A stretch of 64,000 nt of DNA, taken from positions 248,001 through 312,000 of the forward strand of contig CAVVIK010000010.1 in the NCBI GenBank assembly GCA_963748315.1, read 5' to 3'. The notes below the pieces were generated by a model. It was not told the DNA's origin and did no database searches. It worked only from the letters and a program-made list of their open reading frames with translations. Origin of the DNA: DASPHG01 sp963748315 (lineage in GTDB: Bacteria > Actinomycetota > Thermoleophilia > Solirubrobacterales > Thermoleophilaceae). Below, piece after piece: positions 17,924 through 27,519 of the stretch. Each line of letters opens with the position of its first letter. The first letter of the stretch is position 1. The position numbers were made by a program, and so were the translations under genes.

Positions 17924-17995
17924 GGGCAGTTCTGCCGATGCCCTTGAACCGGCGCGCTCGTACGGTCGTCGTGATGACCCCTACGACCGAAAGGA
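17924..17995 (+). promoter_or_regulatory. conserved upstream element A (shared with element B at 26919)
   Basis: Three blocks precede the small secreted protein. They are GGGCAGTTCTGCCGATGCCC (17924-17943, containing the palindrome GGCAG-TT-CTGCC), GCGCGCTCGTACGGTCG (17952-17968), and ACGACCGAAAGGA (17983-17995), which holds the ribosome-binding site. The same blocks, in the same order and nearly the same spacing, occur before the secreted protein gene at 26995. This points to a common promoter or operator. Confidence 0.6.
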
Positions 17996-18000
17996 CCACC

Positions 18001-18312
18001 ATGTTCAAGGGCATTACACGCATCATTGGGCTCGCCGCAGTGATCGCAGCGCTCGGCCCCGCGTCTGCCGCGTCGGCGAACGACCCGGGCCCGAGCTGGG
18101 ACGCGATCGCCACCCTGCGCGCGGCGGCCGGTCTGGACCCATACGACACATCCAAGGACACGTACGTGTCGGTCACCGGCCCGAGCTGGGAGGCGATCGC
18201 CACCCTGCGCGCGGCGGCGGGTCTTGACCCGTACGACACCTCGAAGGACACGTACGTGGCTACCAACCACAAGCGGAAAGCACGCCACGCGCGGCACCGC
18301 CGGCACCGATAG
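18001..18312 (+). CDS. small secreted protein with two 30-residue tandem repeats
   Basis: From ATG 18001 the product is 103 residues: a signal peptide (ITRIIGLAAVIAALGPASA) cleaved near SASA, then two copies of a 30-residue unit, and a basic His/Arg/Lys tail (KRKARHARHRRHR). Each unit reads GPSW(D/E)AIATLRAA followed by AGLDPYDTSKDTYV. Upstream ATGs exist but would destroy the signal peptide, and GAAAGGA sits at the right distance from 18001. I do not know this protein. It lies next to the kinase operon, read divergently, and a strong bidirectional terminator follows. Confidence 0.75.
   Translation: MFKGITRIIGLAAVIAALGPASAASANDPGPSWDAIATLRAAAGLDPYDTSKDTYVSVTGPSWEAIATLRAAAGLDPYDTSKDTYVATNHKRKARHARHRRHR
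18088..18267 (+). repeat. two tandem 90-bp coding repeats
   Basis: Unit 1 (18088-18177) and unit 2 (18178-18267) are in frame and encode the two 30-residue copies in the secreted protein. The nucleotide sequences are nearly identical, with a few third-position changes, indicating recent duplication or homogenisation. Confidence 0.85.
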
Positions 18313-18333
18313 GGCGTAGGGGAGCCCGACCAG

Positions 18334-18361
18334 GACGAGCCCGCGATTTCGCGGGCTCGTC
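18334..18361. terminator. bidirectional intrinsic terminator
   Basis: The near-perfect palindrome GACGAGCCCGCGA/TCGCGGGCTCGTC (stem of 12-13 bp) is followed by CCTTTAT on the plus strand. It sits between the stop of the secreted repeat protein (18312) and the stop of the convergent beta-helix gene (18365), so it can serve both. Confidence 0.8.
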
Positions 18362-18364
18362 CCT

Positions 18365-20119
18365 TTATGGCCCAGGAGTGGCGCCCTGCAGGCCGCAGCC
18401 CGGTTTGGCGGACAGCCCGCCGCCGCTACTGATGCTCCCGGTCCCGCCGGCCGCGGTCTGGCCGGGCTGCGGACCTTCCGGCTGGCCCCACCAGTTGCCG
18501 TCGGCGACGACCGGCAGGTTGTTCGCCTCGAGATCGGCCGCGCCGTTCCCGAACAGGCAGTTACCGCCCGTGCTGCCGAGCGCGCCGCCGCCGAGGTCGA
18601 GCTTCACGTCCGTGGGAGTGCCCAAGGCGCCCGTCGGGATCTCGAAGGACGCTCCGCGGCCGCCGTTGCCGCTGATCTCCGTCGCCGCGATCCGTACATG
18701 CAACGCGTCCATCGGCGTGTCGTTGGCGACGTGGATGCCGTACTTGGCGTTGCCCGTGATGACGCTGTTCGTGATGTCGGCGACGAGCTCCTTGGACGGG
18801 CCGCTGCCGTTGCCCTGGCCGACGTTGGCGAGCAGGCTGAGGCCGTTGTTGCAGTTCCTGAAGACCGAGTTCTTCATCACGAACGTCGTGCTGTTGCCGG
18901 CGCCGTTGTGCCCGGCGACCATGCAGTCGCCGATGTTGAACGGGACCGGGTTGTTGCCGCCGTCGCTCGACCCGGGCGGATTGCCGCCGCGCTCGTGGGT
19001 GCCGTCGACGAGGACGTTCTTGGCGACGAAGCGCATCGTCGAGCCCGAGCCGAGGTTGCCCTCCTCGAACATGTCGCCCTGGTTGTCGCGGAAGCTGCTG
19101 TTCTTCAGGACGACCTCGATGGTGCCGTCGCCGGTCGAGACGATCGTCTCGAAGCCGTTGCAGGAAAACCCGCCGATGCCGTGAGCGAAGGTGTTGTGGT
19201 TGACGGTCTCGTAGATCCGCCCAGACCCCGCGGTGTTGGCGAACTGACCCTCGCAGTCGGCCCCCTCGCTGCCGATGAACGTCTGCCTGTTGCGGTTCTG
19301 GCTGACCCGCAGCTCCGCCTGGTCGAGCGCCTGCATCCCGATCGCGAGCACCGACCCCACGGCACCCGTGGCCTCACCCGCTTCGCCCTGCTTCAGATGC
19401 GTGACCTTGTTGCGCACGACCTTGGCGACGAGCTTCGATGTCCCCATCGCTCGGATGTCGATGCCGTCGGCGCACGACGAGTCGTGCACGCGGTTGCGTC
19501 TGATGGCGAGCCTTCCGCTGGCCTCCCTGCCGTCGACCATGATCGATGCCCACCCGTTCTGCGGCGCGACTGCCGGCGACGCGGGAACCATCACGCCCGG
19601 AATCCCGGTCGGGACGTTGAACGGCTGAACGAGGAAGCCGTTGGTGCAGGAGGTGTTGGCCTGGGTGATGTCGTTGCCGACGACCTTCACTCCCGGGGTG
19701 TCGAGGCCATAGATGCCGCCGCGATGCGCCGTCCTGACCGCGATGTTGCGGACGGACGTGTTCTTCGCCAGACGGATCGCGTCGCCGTCGATGTTTTCGT
19801 CCGTCGTGTTCTGCACGGCGGGCAGCCGCTTGAGCTTCTTCGTTCGCCCGGCGACGGCACGCCCGGCACCGACCAACTGCTGGCGACGCTTGAGCTCGAT
19901 TCCGCCGTCGAGCACAGCCGCGCTCGGCAGGACCATGATGATCTGGCCCGGCTTCGAAGCTTTCTGCACGGCGGCGAGATCGTCGAACGGCGCCCACAGC
20001 GCGCCCGTCCCGCCGGGCTTCGCGGTCGCTTTCACGTACCAGACCTTCTTGGCCTGAGCGGGGACGACTACGACGGCGCTCAGTAGCACCGCCGCTGCCG
20101 CTGCCAATACGAGGCGCAC
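18365..20119 (-). CDS. secreted right-handed parallel beta-helix protein
   Basis: The 584-residue product has a clear signal peptide (LVLAAAAAVLLSAVVVVPAQA). The mature protein is rich in repeated short strands with Asn/Gly turns (SVRNIAVRTAHRGGIYGLD, VKVVGNDITQANTSC, NSVITGNAKYGIHVAND), the pattern of pectate-lyase-like parallel beta-helices (PbH1 repeats). Typical relatives bind or cleave polysaccharides, but no catalytic residues can be picked out, so an adhesin or structural role is equally possible. Four or more Cys are spread through the helix, suiting an exported protein. It shares a terminator with the small secreted protein downstream. Confidence 0.8.
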   Translation of the reverse strand: MRLVLAAAAAVLLSAVVVVPAQAKKVWYVKATAKPGGTGALWAPFDDLAAVQKASKPGQIIMVLPSAAVLDGGIELKRRQQLVGAGRAVAGRTKKLKRLPAVQNTTDENIDGDAIRLAKNTSVRNIAVRTAHRGGIYGLDTPGVKVVGNDITQANTSCTNGFLVQPFNVPTGIPGVMVPASPAVAPQNGWASIMVDGREASGRLAIRRNRVHDSSCADGIDIRAMGTSKLVAKVVRNKVTHLKQGEAGEATGAVGSVLAIGMQALDQAELRVSQNRNRQTFIGSEGADCEGQFANTAGSGRIYETVNHNTFAHGIGGFSCNGFETIVSTGDGTIEVVLKNSSFRDNQGDMFEEGNLGSGSTMRFVAKNVLVDGTHERGGNPPGSSDGGNNPVPFNIGDCMVAGHNGAGNSTTFVMKNSVFRNCNNGLSLLANVGQGNGSGPSKELVADITNSVITGNAKYGIHVANDTPMDALHVRIAATEISGNGGRGASFEIPTGALGTPTDVKLDLGGGALGSTGGNCLFGNGAADLEANNLPVVADGNWWGQPEGPQPGQTAAGGTGSISSGGGLSAKPGCGLQGATPGP

Positions 20120-20128
20120 CGACGTCCT

Positions 20129-20311
20129 CTAGACGTCGTAGAGAAAGCTGTACGTCGCGGTCATGCCCTCCTGGGCCCACTGAGCCAGGCAGTACCGGCA
20201 TGTGCCGCCCTTGTCGTCCGGAAGGTCGATCGTCTTCGGCGGGCGCCCCTCGACGGGCTCGACTTCGACCGCCCTGCCCTGCAGCGGTCCCCCCTCCAGA
20301 AGCGCGCGCAC
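20129..20311 (-). CDS. hypothetical protein, 60 aa, with CxxC
   Basis: A short GTG-started frame encodes an acidic 60-residue protein with one CxxC motif (GGTCRYCLAQWAQEG) and a conserved-looking end (YSFLYDV). The CxxC could bind a metal or form a disulfide. It lies 9 bases upstream of the beta-helix gene on the same strand and may be co-transcribed with it. No family recognised; coding is supported by the lack of an alternative gene here and by sensible composition. Confidence 0.5.
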   Translation of the reverse strand: MRALLEGGPLQGRAVEVEPVEGRPPKTIDLPDDKGGTCRYCLAQWAQEGMTATYSFLYDV

Positions 20312-20367
20312 GAAGTGAGCATACGCGCGGACTAACGAGCAGCCGGCAGGCGCGTACGGCGAGCCAC

Positions 20368-20532
20368 CTACTCGTCGGGGCCCAGGGCCTCCGTGGCCGG
20401 CGGGCCGGTGGGCGACTCCGCCGCCAGCCGGCGCGCCTGCTTCTTGGCCTGCTTCTGCATCCGCTTCTCGATCAGCTTGCGCTCACGGTTGAGCTTCGCC
20501 ATCGTCGTCTTCCGCTTGCCGCCTGAGGCCAT
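20368..20532 (-). CDS. small basic conserved protein, 54 aa
   Basis: The ATG at 20532 follows GGAGGA at good spacing. The product is highly basic and helical (GGKRKTTMAKLNRERKLIEK, MQKQAKKQARRLAAE) with a Pro/Glu-rich end. Small proteins of this kind (K-R-K-T-T-M-A-K-x-N-R-E) recur in actinobacteria; nucleic-acid binding is a reasonable guess from charge alone. The gap of 188 bases to the divergent DUF6351 gene holds an 8-bp hairpin (GGTCGGGC/GCCCGACC at 20617-20635) of unknown role. Confidence 0.6.
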   Translation of the reverse strand: MASGGKRKTTMAKLNRERKLIEKRMQKQAKKQARRLAAESPTGPPATEALGPDE

Positions 20533-20720
20533 TTCTGTCCTCCTCCGGGGTATGTGCACTGCGAAACGCGGAGGATGCGGCTAGGCAACGACAGCTGAAA
20601 CGCGGGGCACTGCTGCGGTCGGGCGAGGCCCGACCCTCAAGGGCAAGTGTAGGGCCTCCCCGCCACGCAGCCTGGGGGTGACACGCACCCCGCAGACCGG
20701 AGCCGAGTAGATTCCTGGCG

Positions 20721-22909
20721 ATGCTGAGGAAGTGGGGGCTGCTGTTCGTGAGCGCGTGCCTGGTGGCTGCGGTCCTCGTCACGGGATCCACCGCTGCGGC
20801 GAGCCCGGTGCCCCGCATCAAGGTGCTCTCGAACCGTGCCGACCTGGTGTCCGGCGGCGATGCGCTCGTGCGCGTGAGGGTCCCGCGAAAGGTGAGGCCC
20901 GCGCGCGTGAAGCTGTTCGCGGGCAGGCGGAACGTGACCAAGTCGCTCGAGCGAGTCGGGCGCCGTCGGCTGCAGGGGCTCGTCACCGATCTGCGCGATG
21001 GCAGGACGCGGCTCGTTGCTCGCATTCGCCACGGCGCCGCGGCACGCCTCGTCGTGTGGAACCACGCGATCGGCGGCCCCGTCCTCGCCGGCCCGCAGAT
21101 CCAGCCGTGGGCGTGCCAGGACACGGCTCAGGACGACCAGTGCAACGAGCCCACGACGTTCCGCTTCTACTACCTGCCGAAGGGCTCCTCTCAGCAGGGC
21201 CAGGCGCTCCCGGGGATCTCCTCCAACAGCGACGGCGGGCCGTTCGAGGAGTACGACCCGGAGAACCCGCCGCCCGACGATCAGATCGAGACCACGACGA
21301 CCACCGAGGGCGTGACGGTGCCGTTCATCATCCGGCTCGAGATCGGCTACCTCGACCGCGACCAGTACGCGATCGCGACACTGTTCGACCCCGAGCAGCC
21401 ATGGACGGCGAACGCCCCGCAGCCGCAGTCAAACCGCCGGCTCGTCGTCACGCACGGCTTCTCGTGCGACACGGAGTACATGTCCGCCGAGGCGCCGAGC
21501 GTTCTGCTGCCCAAGGTCCTGGGCGGTGGGTTCATCGTGATGTCGCACGCGCTCGACCACGCGGGGCACAACTGCAACCTCCTCACTCAGGCCGAGTCGC
21601 TCGTGATGACGAAGGAGCACGTCATCGACACCTACGGCACGGTGCGTTGGACGATCGGCAGCGGGTGCTCGGGCGGCTCACTCGTGCAGCACCAGGTCGC
21701 CAACGCCTATCCCGGCATCTACCAGGGGCTCACACCCCAGTGCTCGTTCACGGACGTCTGGTCGTCCGCGATGCAGTACGAGGAGTACTACTTCGGCCTC
21801 CAGTACCTCGAGAACCCGATGCGGTGGGGTCCCGGCGTCGCATACGACCCGAACGCGACGTCGGCGTTCTTCGACCACCCGAACCCGGCGAATCCGGTCA
21901 CGTTCACGAGCGTGATCCCGAACTCGGGCGAGCCGACGCGCTCGTGCCCCGGCGTCCCCGAGGACCAGGTCTACGACGAGAACACGAATCCGGACGGCGT
22001 CCGCTGCACGCTCCAGGACTACATGGTCAACGCGTTCGGCCGCGATCCGCAGGGATTCGCTCGCCGCGGCTTCGACAACGTCGGCGATCCAGTACGGGCT
22101 GAAGGGCCTTAGGCAGGGGCGCATCTCGGCGGCGCAGTTCGTCGACTTCAACACGAACATCGGCGGCGCGGACCTCGACCTCAACATCACGGCGGAGCGG
22201 ACGGCGGCCGACCCGGTCGCGCTGCGCCGGCTCTACCGAACCGGGCGCGATCAACTCGGCGAACAACCTCGACAGGGTCGCGATCATCGACCTGCGCGGC
22301 CCCGACCCCGGCGCCTTCCACGACGTCTTCCGCACGTACGCGATGCGGGCGCGGCTCCTGCGCAACTTCGGCACCGCCGCCAACCAGGTGCTCTGGCGCG
22401 GGCAGGTGCCGCTGATCGGGGATCCGTCCTTCTCGCAGGACGCCGTGTTCGCGGTCGACGGCTGGCTGGAGCGGGTCGACGCGGACCATCGCAAGGTCCC
22501 GTTGGCCACGAAGATCATCCAGGACAAGCCCGACACGGTGGCTCCGCGCTGCACCGACGGACAAGGGCAGGAGCAGCCGTCGGAGGTGTGCGACCAGACG
22601 GTCGCGTCGTACGGGACGCCGCGCCTCGGTGCCGACGAGCCGATGACGGATGACGTCATGAAGTGCCAGCTCAAGCCGATGCGCCGCGACGACTACCCGG
22701 TCGAGTTCACCGACGAGCAGTGGCAACGACTCCAGGAGGCGTTCCCCGGCGGGGTGTGCGACTACAGCAGGCCGGGGGTGAGCCAGCGCGACGCCGTCGC
22801 GTGGCTCACCTACCAGGACCACCAAGGCCGGGTGATCTACGGCGGCAAGCGGCTGGGCGACCCGCCGAAGTCGCGCCGGATCAAGAAGGCGCGCCGCCGA
22901 GCCGGTTGA
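20721..22909 (+). CDS. DUF6351 family secreted protein (two frameshifts)
   Basis: Extra single bases near 22086 (GGCGATC) and 22246 (GGGCGCGATC) split this gene. Read across them the product is about 729 residues. A signal peptide (LLFVSACLVAAVLVTGSTAA) precedes a beta-rich N-terminal region and an alpha/beta-hydrolase-like domain. That domain has SGCSGGSLVQHQVANAYPG, which resembles a nucleophile elbow, and VVTHGFSCDTEYMSAEA. DUF6351 proteins are exported actinobacterial proteins of unproven activity. The frame resumes as NLDRVAIIDLRGPDPGAFHD and ends in a basic tail overlapping the convergent phosphotransferase gene by 29 bases. Confidence 0.8.
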
Positions 22910-24237
22910 GCGCCGCCCGGGCGCGCGGCACCCACCAGTCGAGCTCGCGCCGGCCCCAGTCGGTCTCCGCCGGATCGGGGTGCACGCGCGCGCTGTGCGC
23001 GATGCGCCAGCCGTACTGAACGAGCCCGGAGAGCATGCCGAGCTCGACCTCGTGGTCGTTCAGCCAATCGCCCTGTGCCGAGCGGTGATCGGCCTCGATC
23101 TCGTCGTGCCGGGCGTCGATCCGGCGCGCGGAGTGCGCGAGGTACCAGGCGAACTCGACGGTGGGCGTGCCGGCGGTCGCGAGGTCCCAGTCGATCAGCA
23201 CGAGGCGGTCGCCGTCGAAGCCGAGGTTGTCGCCGCGCAGGTCGCCGTGGATGAGCGTCGGCCCTCCGTGCGCGCGGAGCAGGGCGTCGGCGAGTGCGTC
23301 CGGCCGGCGCGTGAGGTCGAGCACGACGTCGGCGACGTCGGCGGGCACCAGCTCGTCGAAGGCGTCCCAGCCCTGCTCGAACTGCTTCGGCAGGAGGTCC
23401 GGGTGCGGCCGCTCGGCGTCGGCGACGCCCGGCGACGACATACCGATCCGGTCGGCGAGCGTGGCCGGGCCGGGGGGAACGCTGTCCTGGAACGCACGAT
23501 GGAGGTCGGCGGCGGCGGCGAGGATCCGCCGGCTCTCGTCACGCGAGAGGCGGGCGGTCGCGGGGAGGAGGTGCGGCTGGACGTCGCGCATCGCGATCCA
23601 GGCGGCATCCCCGGACCGTTCGACAGCGACGATGCCGTGACTGATCGCCGAAGGCATCCGGTCGAACGCCCCGGCCAGGTAGAGCTGAGCCGTGCGCCCT
23701 TCGTCGTGCGTGGCCCGCGCGAGCCAGTCCGCGCCCGCCGCACTCACGCGCTTCAGGACGAATGCGGTTCCGTCGTCGCGGAATGCCCTCACCAGCGCAG
23801 CCCCGGAGTTCCCGCCGTGGCTCAGCGGCTCGAGCCGTGTCGCGCCGAGCTTCTCGAGCAGTGACGGCGGCGGGGTGACGGCGGGGGCGACGCCGCCGGT
23901 CGGGCGCGCGGCGGTGCTCCATATCTCCGTCACCTCGCCGTCCGCGTTCGTCCGCACGTACCAGCGGCGCCGGTCGCGGTCGTCCGCGCCCTCCCATTCG
24001 AAGCTGAGCGCGACGCCGGCGGGCCATTCCTCTGCGTGCCAGTGGTGGATCCTCGCCGGACCCGGGACGGAGAGGTGGTTCACGATCGCATCGGCGCCAG
24101 TTCACCTGGCGCCGGCCCATCTCGCTGCTCGTATCGAGCACCGCGTCGCCAGCGAACCGCGGGCGCAACCGCGCCCAGTCCCCGGTCTCGACTGCGGCCC
24201 TCAGCATCGCGTGCAGATCGTGTGACACGGGCGTCAT
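22881..24237 (-). CDS. NTF2-like domain fused to aminoglycoside phosphotransferase (APH) domain (frameshifted)
   Basis: One extra base near 24096 separates the first 48 codons; correcting it joins EMGRRQVNW to ADAIVNHLSVPGPARIHHWH. The first 120 residues then form an NTF2/SnoaL-like fold that ends at RRWYVRTNADGEVTEIW. The remaining 320 residues are an APH/choline-kinase-type domain with the Brenner motif LIHGDLRGDNLGF and the metal-binding DWD in RLVLIDWDLAT. Such enzymes phosphorylate small hydroxylated substrates; the NTF2-like front end could bind one. The ATG is 24 bases from the divergent LuxR regulator, which suggests that regulator may control it. Confidence 0.8.
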
Positions 24238-24261
24238 TCTGAGCGATGATGGTTGGAGGAC

Positions 24262-26899
24262 ATGCATGAAACCGGCATCGACCAAGAGGTCGATCGCAGC
24301 GAAGGACTCCTCGAACGCTCCGCCGCCCTCGACTCGCTGACGGCGGAAGCAGCGGCTGTCGAAACGGCCGGAGGGCGTGCGGTGCTGATCGTGGGCGAGG
24401 CGGGCATCGGCAAGACGTCGCTGCTGCGTACGTTCCGAGCGCGGCAGGGCGCGCAGCCGAGGTTCATGTGGGGCGCGTGCGACCCGCTGTTCACCCCGCG
24501 GCCGCTCGGTCCGTTCTCGGACGTCGCCGCGCAGGCCGGCGGCGAGATGGAGGCGCTCGTCGAGGAGGGCGCGAAGCCTTACGAGGTCGCGACTGCGCTT
24601 CTGCGCGAGCTGGCACGACGACCGACGGCGCTCGTGCTCGAGGATCTTCACTGGGCGGACGAGGCCTCGCTCGACGTGCTCCGGATGCTCATCAGCCGTG
24701 TGACCACGGTCCCGGCGCTCGTGCTTGCCACCTACCGCGACGACGAACTTCCACGGGAGCACGCGCTCCGAGCGGTGCTCGGAGAGCTCGGCCGTGAGGC
24801 CTCCGTCAAGCGCCTGCACCTGGACCTTCTCTCGCCAGAGGCGGTCGCGCACTTGGCCGCGTCGCACGCGATCGACGGTTCAGAGCTCTACCGCGCGACC
24901 GGCGGCAATCCGTTCTTCGTCACCGAGGCGCTTGCGGCGGGCGACGAGGACGTTCCCCAGACGGTCCGCGACGCGGTGCTCGCGCGCGCGAGCCGGCTGC
25001 CCGCTCCTGCGCGCCACCTCCTCGACGCGGTCGCCATCAGCTCCCAGGCCACCGAGCTCTGGTTGCTGGAGCTCCTCGCGCCGGGTGAGGTCGACGCGCT
25101 CGACGCCTGCCTCGCGTCCGGCGTCCTGACGGCGCATGGCGAGTCCATCTCCTTCCGTCACGATCTCGCACGGCTGGCGGTCGAAGAGGCGATCCCCGCG
25201 AGGAGACGGTTGAAGCTCCATCGCGCAGCGCTGGAGGCGCTCTCTGGCCCGAACGCCCGCGGGATCCGACCTGGCGGAGCTCGCCCACCACGCCGATGCC
25301 GCCGCCGACGCGGAGGCCGTGCAGCGCTACGCGCCCGCGGCCGGAGAGCGCGCGTCCGCACTCGGCGCGCACCGCGAGGCGGCCGCGCAATACGAGCGCG
25401 CTCTGCGCTACGCGGAAGATCTACCCGCGGAAACACGTGCGCATCTGCTGGACCGTGCCGCGGAGGAGTGCACGATGGTCGGGCGAGCGACGGATGCCAT
25501 CGACCTTCGTCGTCGCGCCGCGCGGATCTACTCGGAGATCGGGCGACAAGCTGCGCCAGGGCGATGCGCTGCGTGCGCTCGTCTGGCCGCTGTGGCTCAT
25601 CGGCAGAAGGCGCGAGGCAGAGGCTGCCGCGCGCGAGGCGATCGCTGTACTGGAGACGATCGAGCCCGGAAGTGAGCTTGCACGTACGCTACGCCGGGAT
25701 GGCGCTCGTGTACGCCACCGACGGCGACCGCGCGGAAGCTGCTGCATGGGGCCGGCGTGCGATCGAGCTGGGGGAGGAGCTGGGCGACACCCAGCCCGTC
25801 GCCGAGGCGCTCGGCCGGATGGGCGCGGCGGAGCTTGCACAGGACGAGGCGAGCGGCCGCGAGATGCTGATGCGAAGCATCGAGCTGGCGCGCGCCGGAG
25901 GACATGCGGTCGAGGAGGGGGCCGCGTACGTCTATCTGGTGCGGGATGCGGGCCGGCGCTGGCGGTTCGACGAGGCAGATCGCCTGATCGACGACCGCGA
26001 TCGAGTTCTGTGACCGGCAGGACCTCGAAGGAACCAGCCCCTACCTTTTCTCGGTCCGGGCCGAGTGCGCTCTGGAGCGGGGCGAATGGACGCGGGCCGC
26101 GGACTCGGTTGAATTCGTGCTTGCGAGCGCGCGGCATCGGTCCTGCGCGACGACGCTCGCCTTAACGGTGCTCGGACGGCTGCGCGCGCGACGCGGTGAC
26201 CCCGGACGGTGGGAGCCGCTCGACCGTGCGCGCGAGCTGGCAGAGCGCTCCGGCCAGATCCCGCGTCTGGGACCGGTCGCGGTCGCGCGGTGCGAGGCGG
26301 CGTGGATCGAGGGCCGGGACGAAGCCGCGCTCGAGGAGACGGAGCGGGCGTGGGAGTTGGCTACCCGCGATCGGGTTGGGTGGATGTCCGGGGAGCTCGC
26401 GCTCTGGCGGCACCGTGCCGGCGCGGACGAGCCACCGCCGGCGAACATTGCCGAGCCGTGTGCGCTTGTACTCGCCGGGGATTGGCGTGGAGCGTGCGAG
26501 CTGTGGTCCGAGCTGGGATGCCGGTACCAGTGGGCGCTGACCGCCGCGGAGGGAGACGAGGAGCACCGTCGGCAGGCGCTCGAATCCCTCTACGCGATGG
26601 GCGCGCACGAGACCGCGAGGGCAGTCACGCGCCGCATGCGCGAGCGCGGCGCTCGCAACCTTCCGCGTGGGCCGCGAGCCGGGACGAGCAGCAATCCGGC
26701 GCAGCTCACAGCCCGGGAGATGGAGGTGCTCGGCCTTCTGGCCGAGGGGCTCCGCAACGCCGAGATCGCTGAACGGCTGGTCGTATCGGTCCGGACCGTC
26801 GACCACCACGTCTCGGCGGTCCTGCGCAAGCTCGACGTCGGCTCGCGCGCACAGGCGGCCGCCGCCGCGGCCGACCTCGGGCTGACGCGCCCAACATGA
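24262..26899 (+). CDS. large ATP-binding LuxR-family regulator (four frameshifts)
   Basis: This is a LAL-type regulator of about 878 residues. It has an AAA/STAND ATPase (VLIVGEAGIGKTSLLRTFRA Walker A, ALVLEDLHWADEASLDV Walker B), a TPR-like helical middle, and a C-terminal LuxR helix-turn-helix (LTAREMEVLGLLAEGLRNAE, VVSVRTVDHHVSAVLRKLDV). Single extra bases at about 25262, 25542, 25689 and 25996 break the middle; removing all four gives one continuous frame. These regulators switch on metabolic or antibiotic genes after ligand-triggered ATPase activation. Start codon is uncertain: ATG 24262 follows GGAGG closely, TTG 24253 is the alternative. The neighbouring phosphotransferase is divergent. 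Confidence 0.85.
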
Positions 26900-26918
26900 C
26901 GACGGCGGAGCTCGAAGT

Positions 26919-26987
26919 AGGCAATTCTGCCGATGCCCGGCTGCGGGCGCGCTCCTACGGTCGCAATGCAGGCCACGACCGAAAGGA
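26919..26987 (+). promoter_or_regulatory. conserved upstream element B (shared with element A at 17924)
   Basis: The blocks are AGGCAATTCTGCCGATGCCC (26919-26938), GCGCGCTCCTACGGTCG (26947-26963, one mismatch to element A) and ACGACCGAAAGGA (26975-26987). The 8-base spacer between the first two blocks is the same length as in element A but differs in sequence, which is what a conserved binding site, rather than a duplicated region, should look like. Confidence 0.6.
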
Positions 26988-26994
26988 GAACTCA

Positions 26995-27473
26995 ATGTTC
27001 CACGCGCGAATCATCTGTTTGATCGCGGTGCTCGCAGCAGTTGGCCGGCATCGGTCGCCGACGCCAAGACTCGTCAGTACAGCGCGAATATCGAGTCGTC
27101 AGCGCTGTCCATGGCCGACGGATATCCCGCTGTCGGGGGAAGCGCGTACCTCGTCGGAACGGTTGAGAGCGGTCGGTTCGGAGCGGGCGCGGTCCTCGAT
27201 CACGTCCGGGTGACGGGGACGCCGTGGGGCGGACCCGTCTTCACGTTCGAGGGCAGCGAGGTCTACGCCACAGCCCGCGGAATGCTCTACAGCGTGTTCA
27301 CCGGGCACACCGTCCTTGGCGACGACGGCACGATCGGCCTCATCATCAAGGGTCACTTCACCGGTGGCACCGAGCGCTATCGCGACGCAACGGGCCGCTA
27401 TCGGTTCAACGGCACGATCCCCGAGGGATCGACCGAGATGGCGGGACACTCGCGGGGGCGAGTCACTTTCTGA
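26995..27473 (+). CDS. small secreted protein (frameshifted)
   Basis: From ATG 26995 the frame opens a signal peptide (MFHARIICLIAVLAAV). A missing base at about 27041-27045 then moves the reading frame, after which it reads PASVADAKTRQYSANIESSA and continues as a beta-rich domain (GGSAYLVGTVESGRFGAG, GHTVLGDDGTIGLIIKG) to the TGA at 27473. The mature protein of about 135 residues resembles small allene-oxide-cyclase-like or lipocalin-like barrels in its strand pattern, but I cannot name it. It shares its upstream element with the repeat protein at 18001. A GC-rich hairpin follows. Confidence 0.65.
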
Positions 27474-27483
27474 CTCGGAACGT

Positions 27484-27513
27484 GCGGCGGCCGCTGGTTC
27501 GGGCGGCCGCCGC
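27484..27513 (+). terminator. terminator-like hairpin
   Basis: A perfect 11-bp inverted repeat GCGGCGGCCGC/GCGGCCGCCGC around TGGTTCGG begins 10 bases after the secreted-protein stop and ends just before the P450 start. No T-run follows; it could alternatively shield the P450 ribosome-binding region. Confidence 0.5.
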
Positions 27514-27519
27514 TCCCCT

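Noticed and set aside
24262..26899. Programmed ribosomal frameshifting in the large LuxR regulator and other genes
   Set aside because: Four shifts in one gene and similar ones in unrelated genes lack slippery heptamers or following structures; sequencing or assembly error is simpler.
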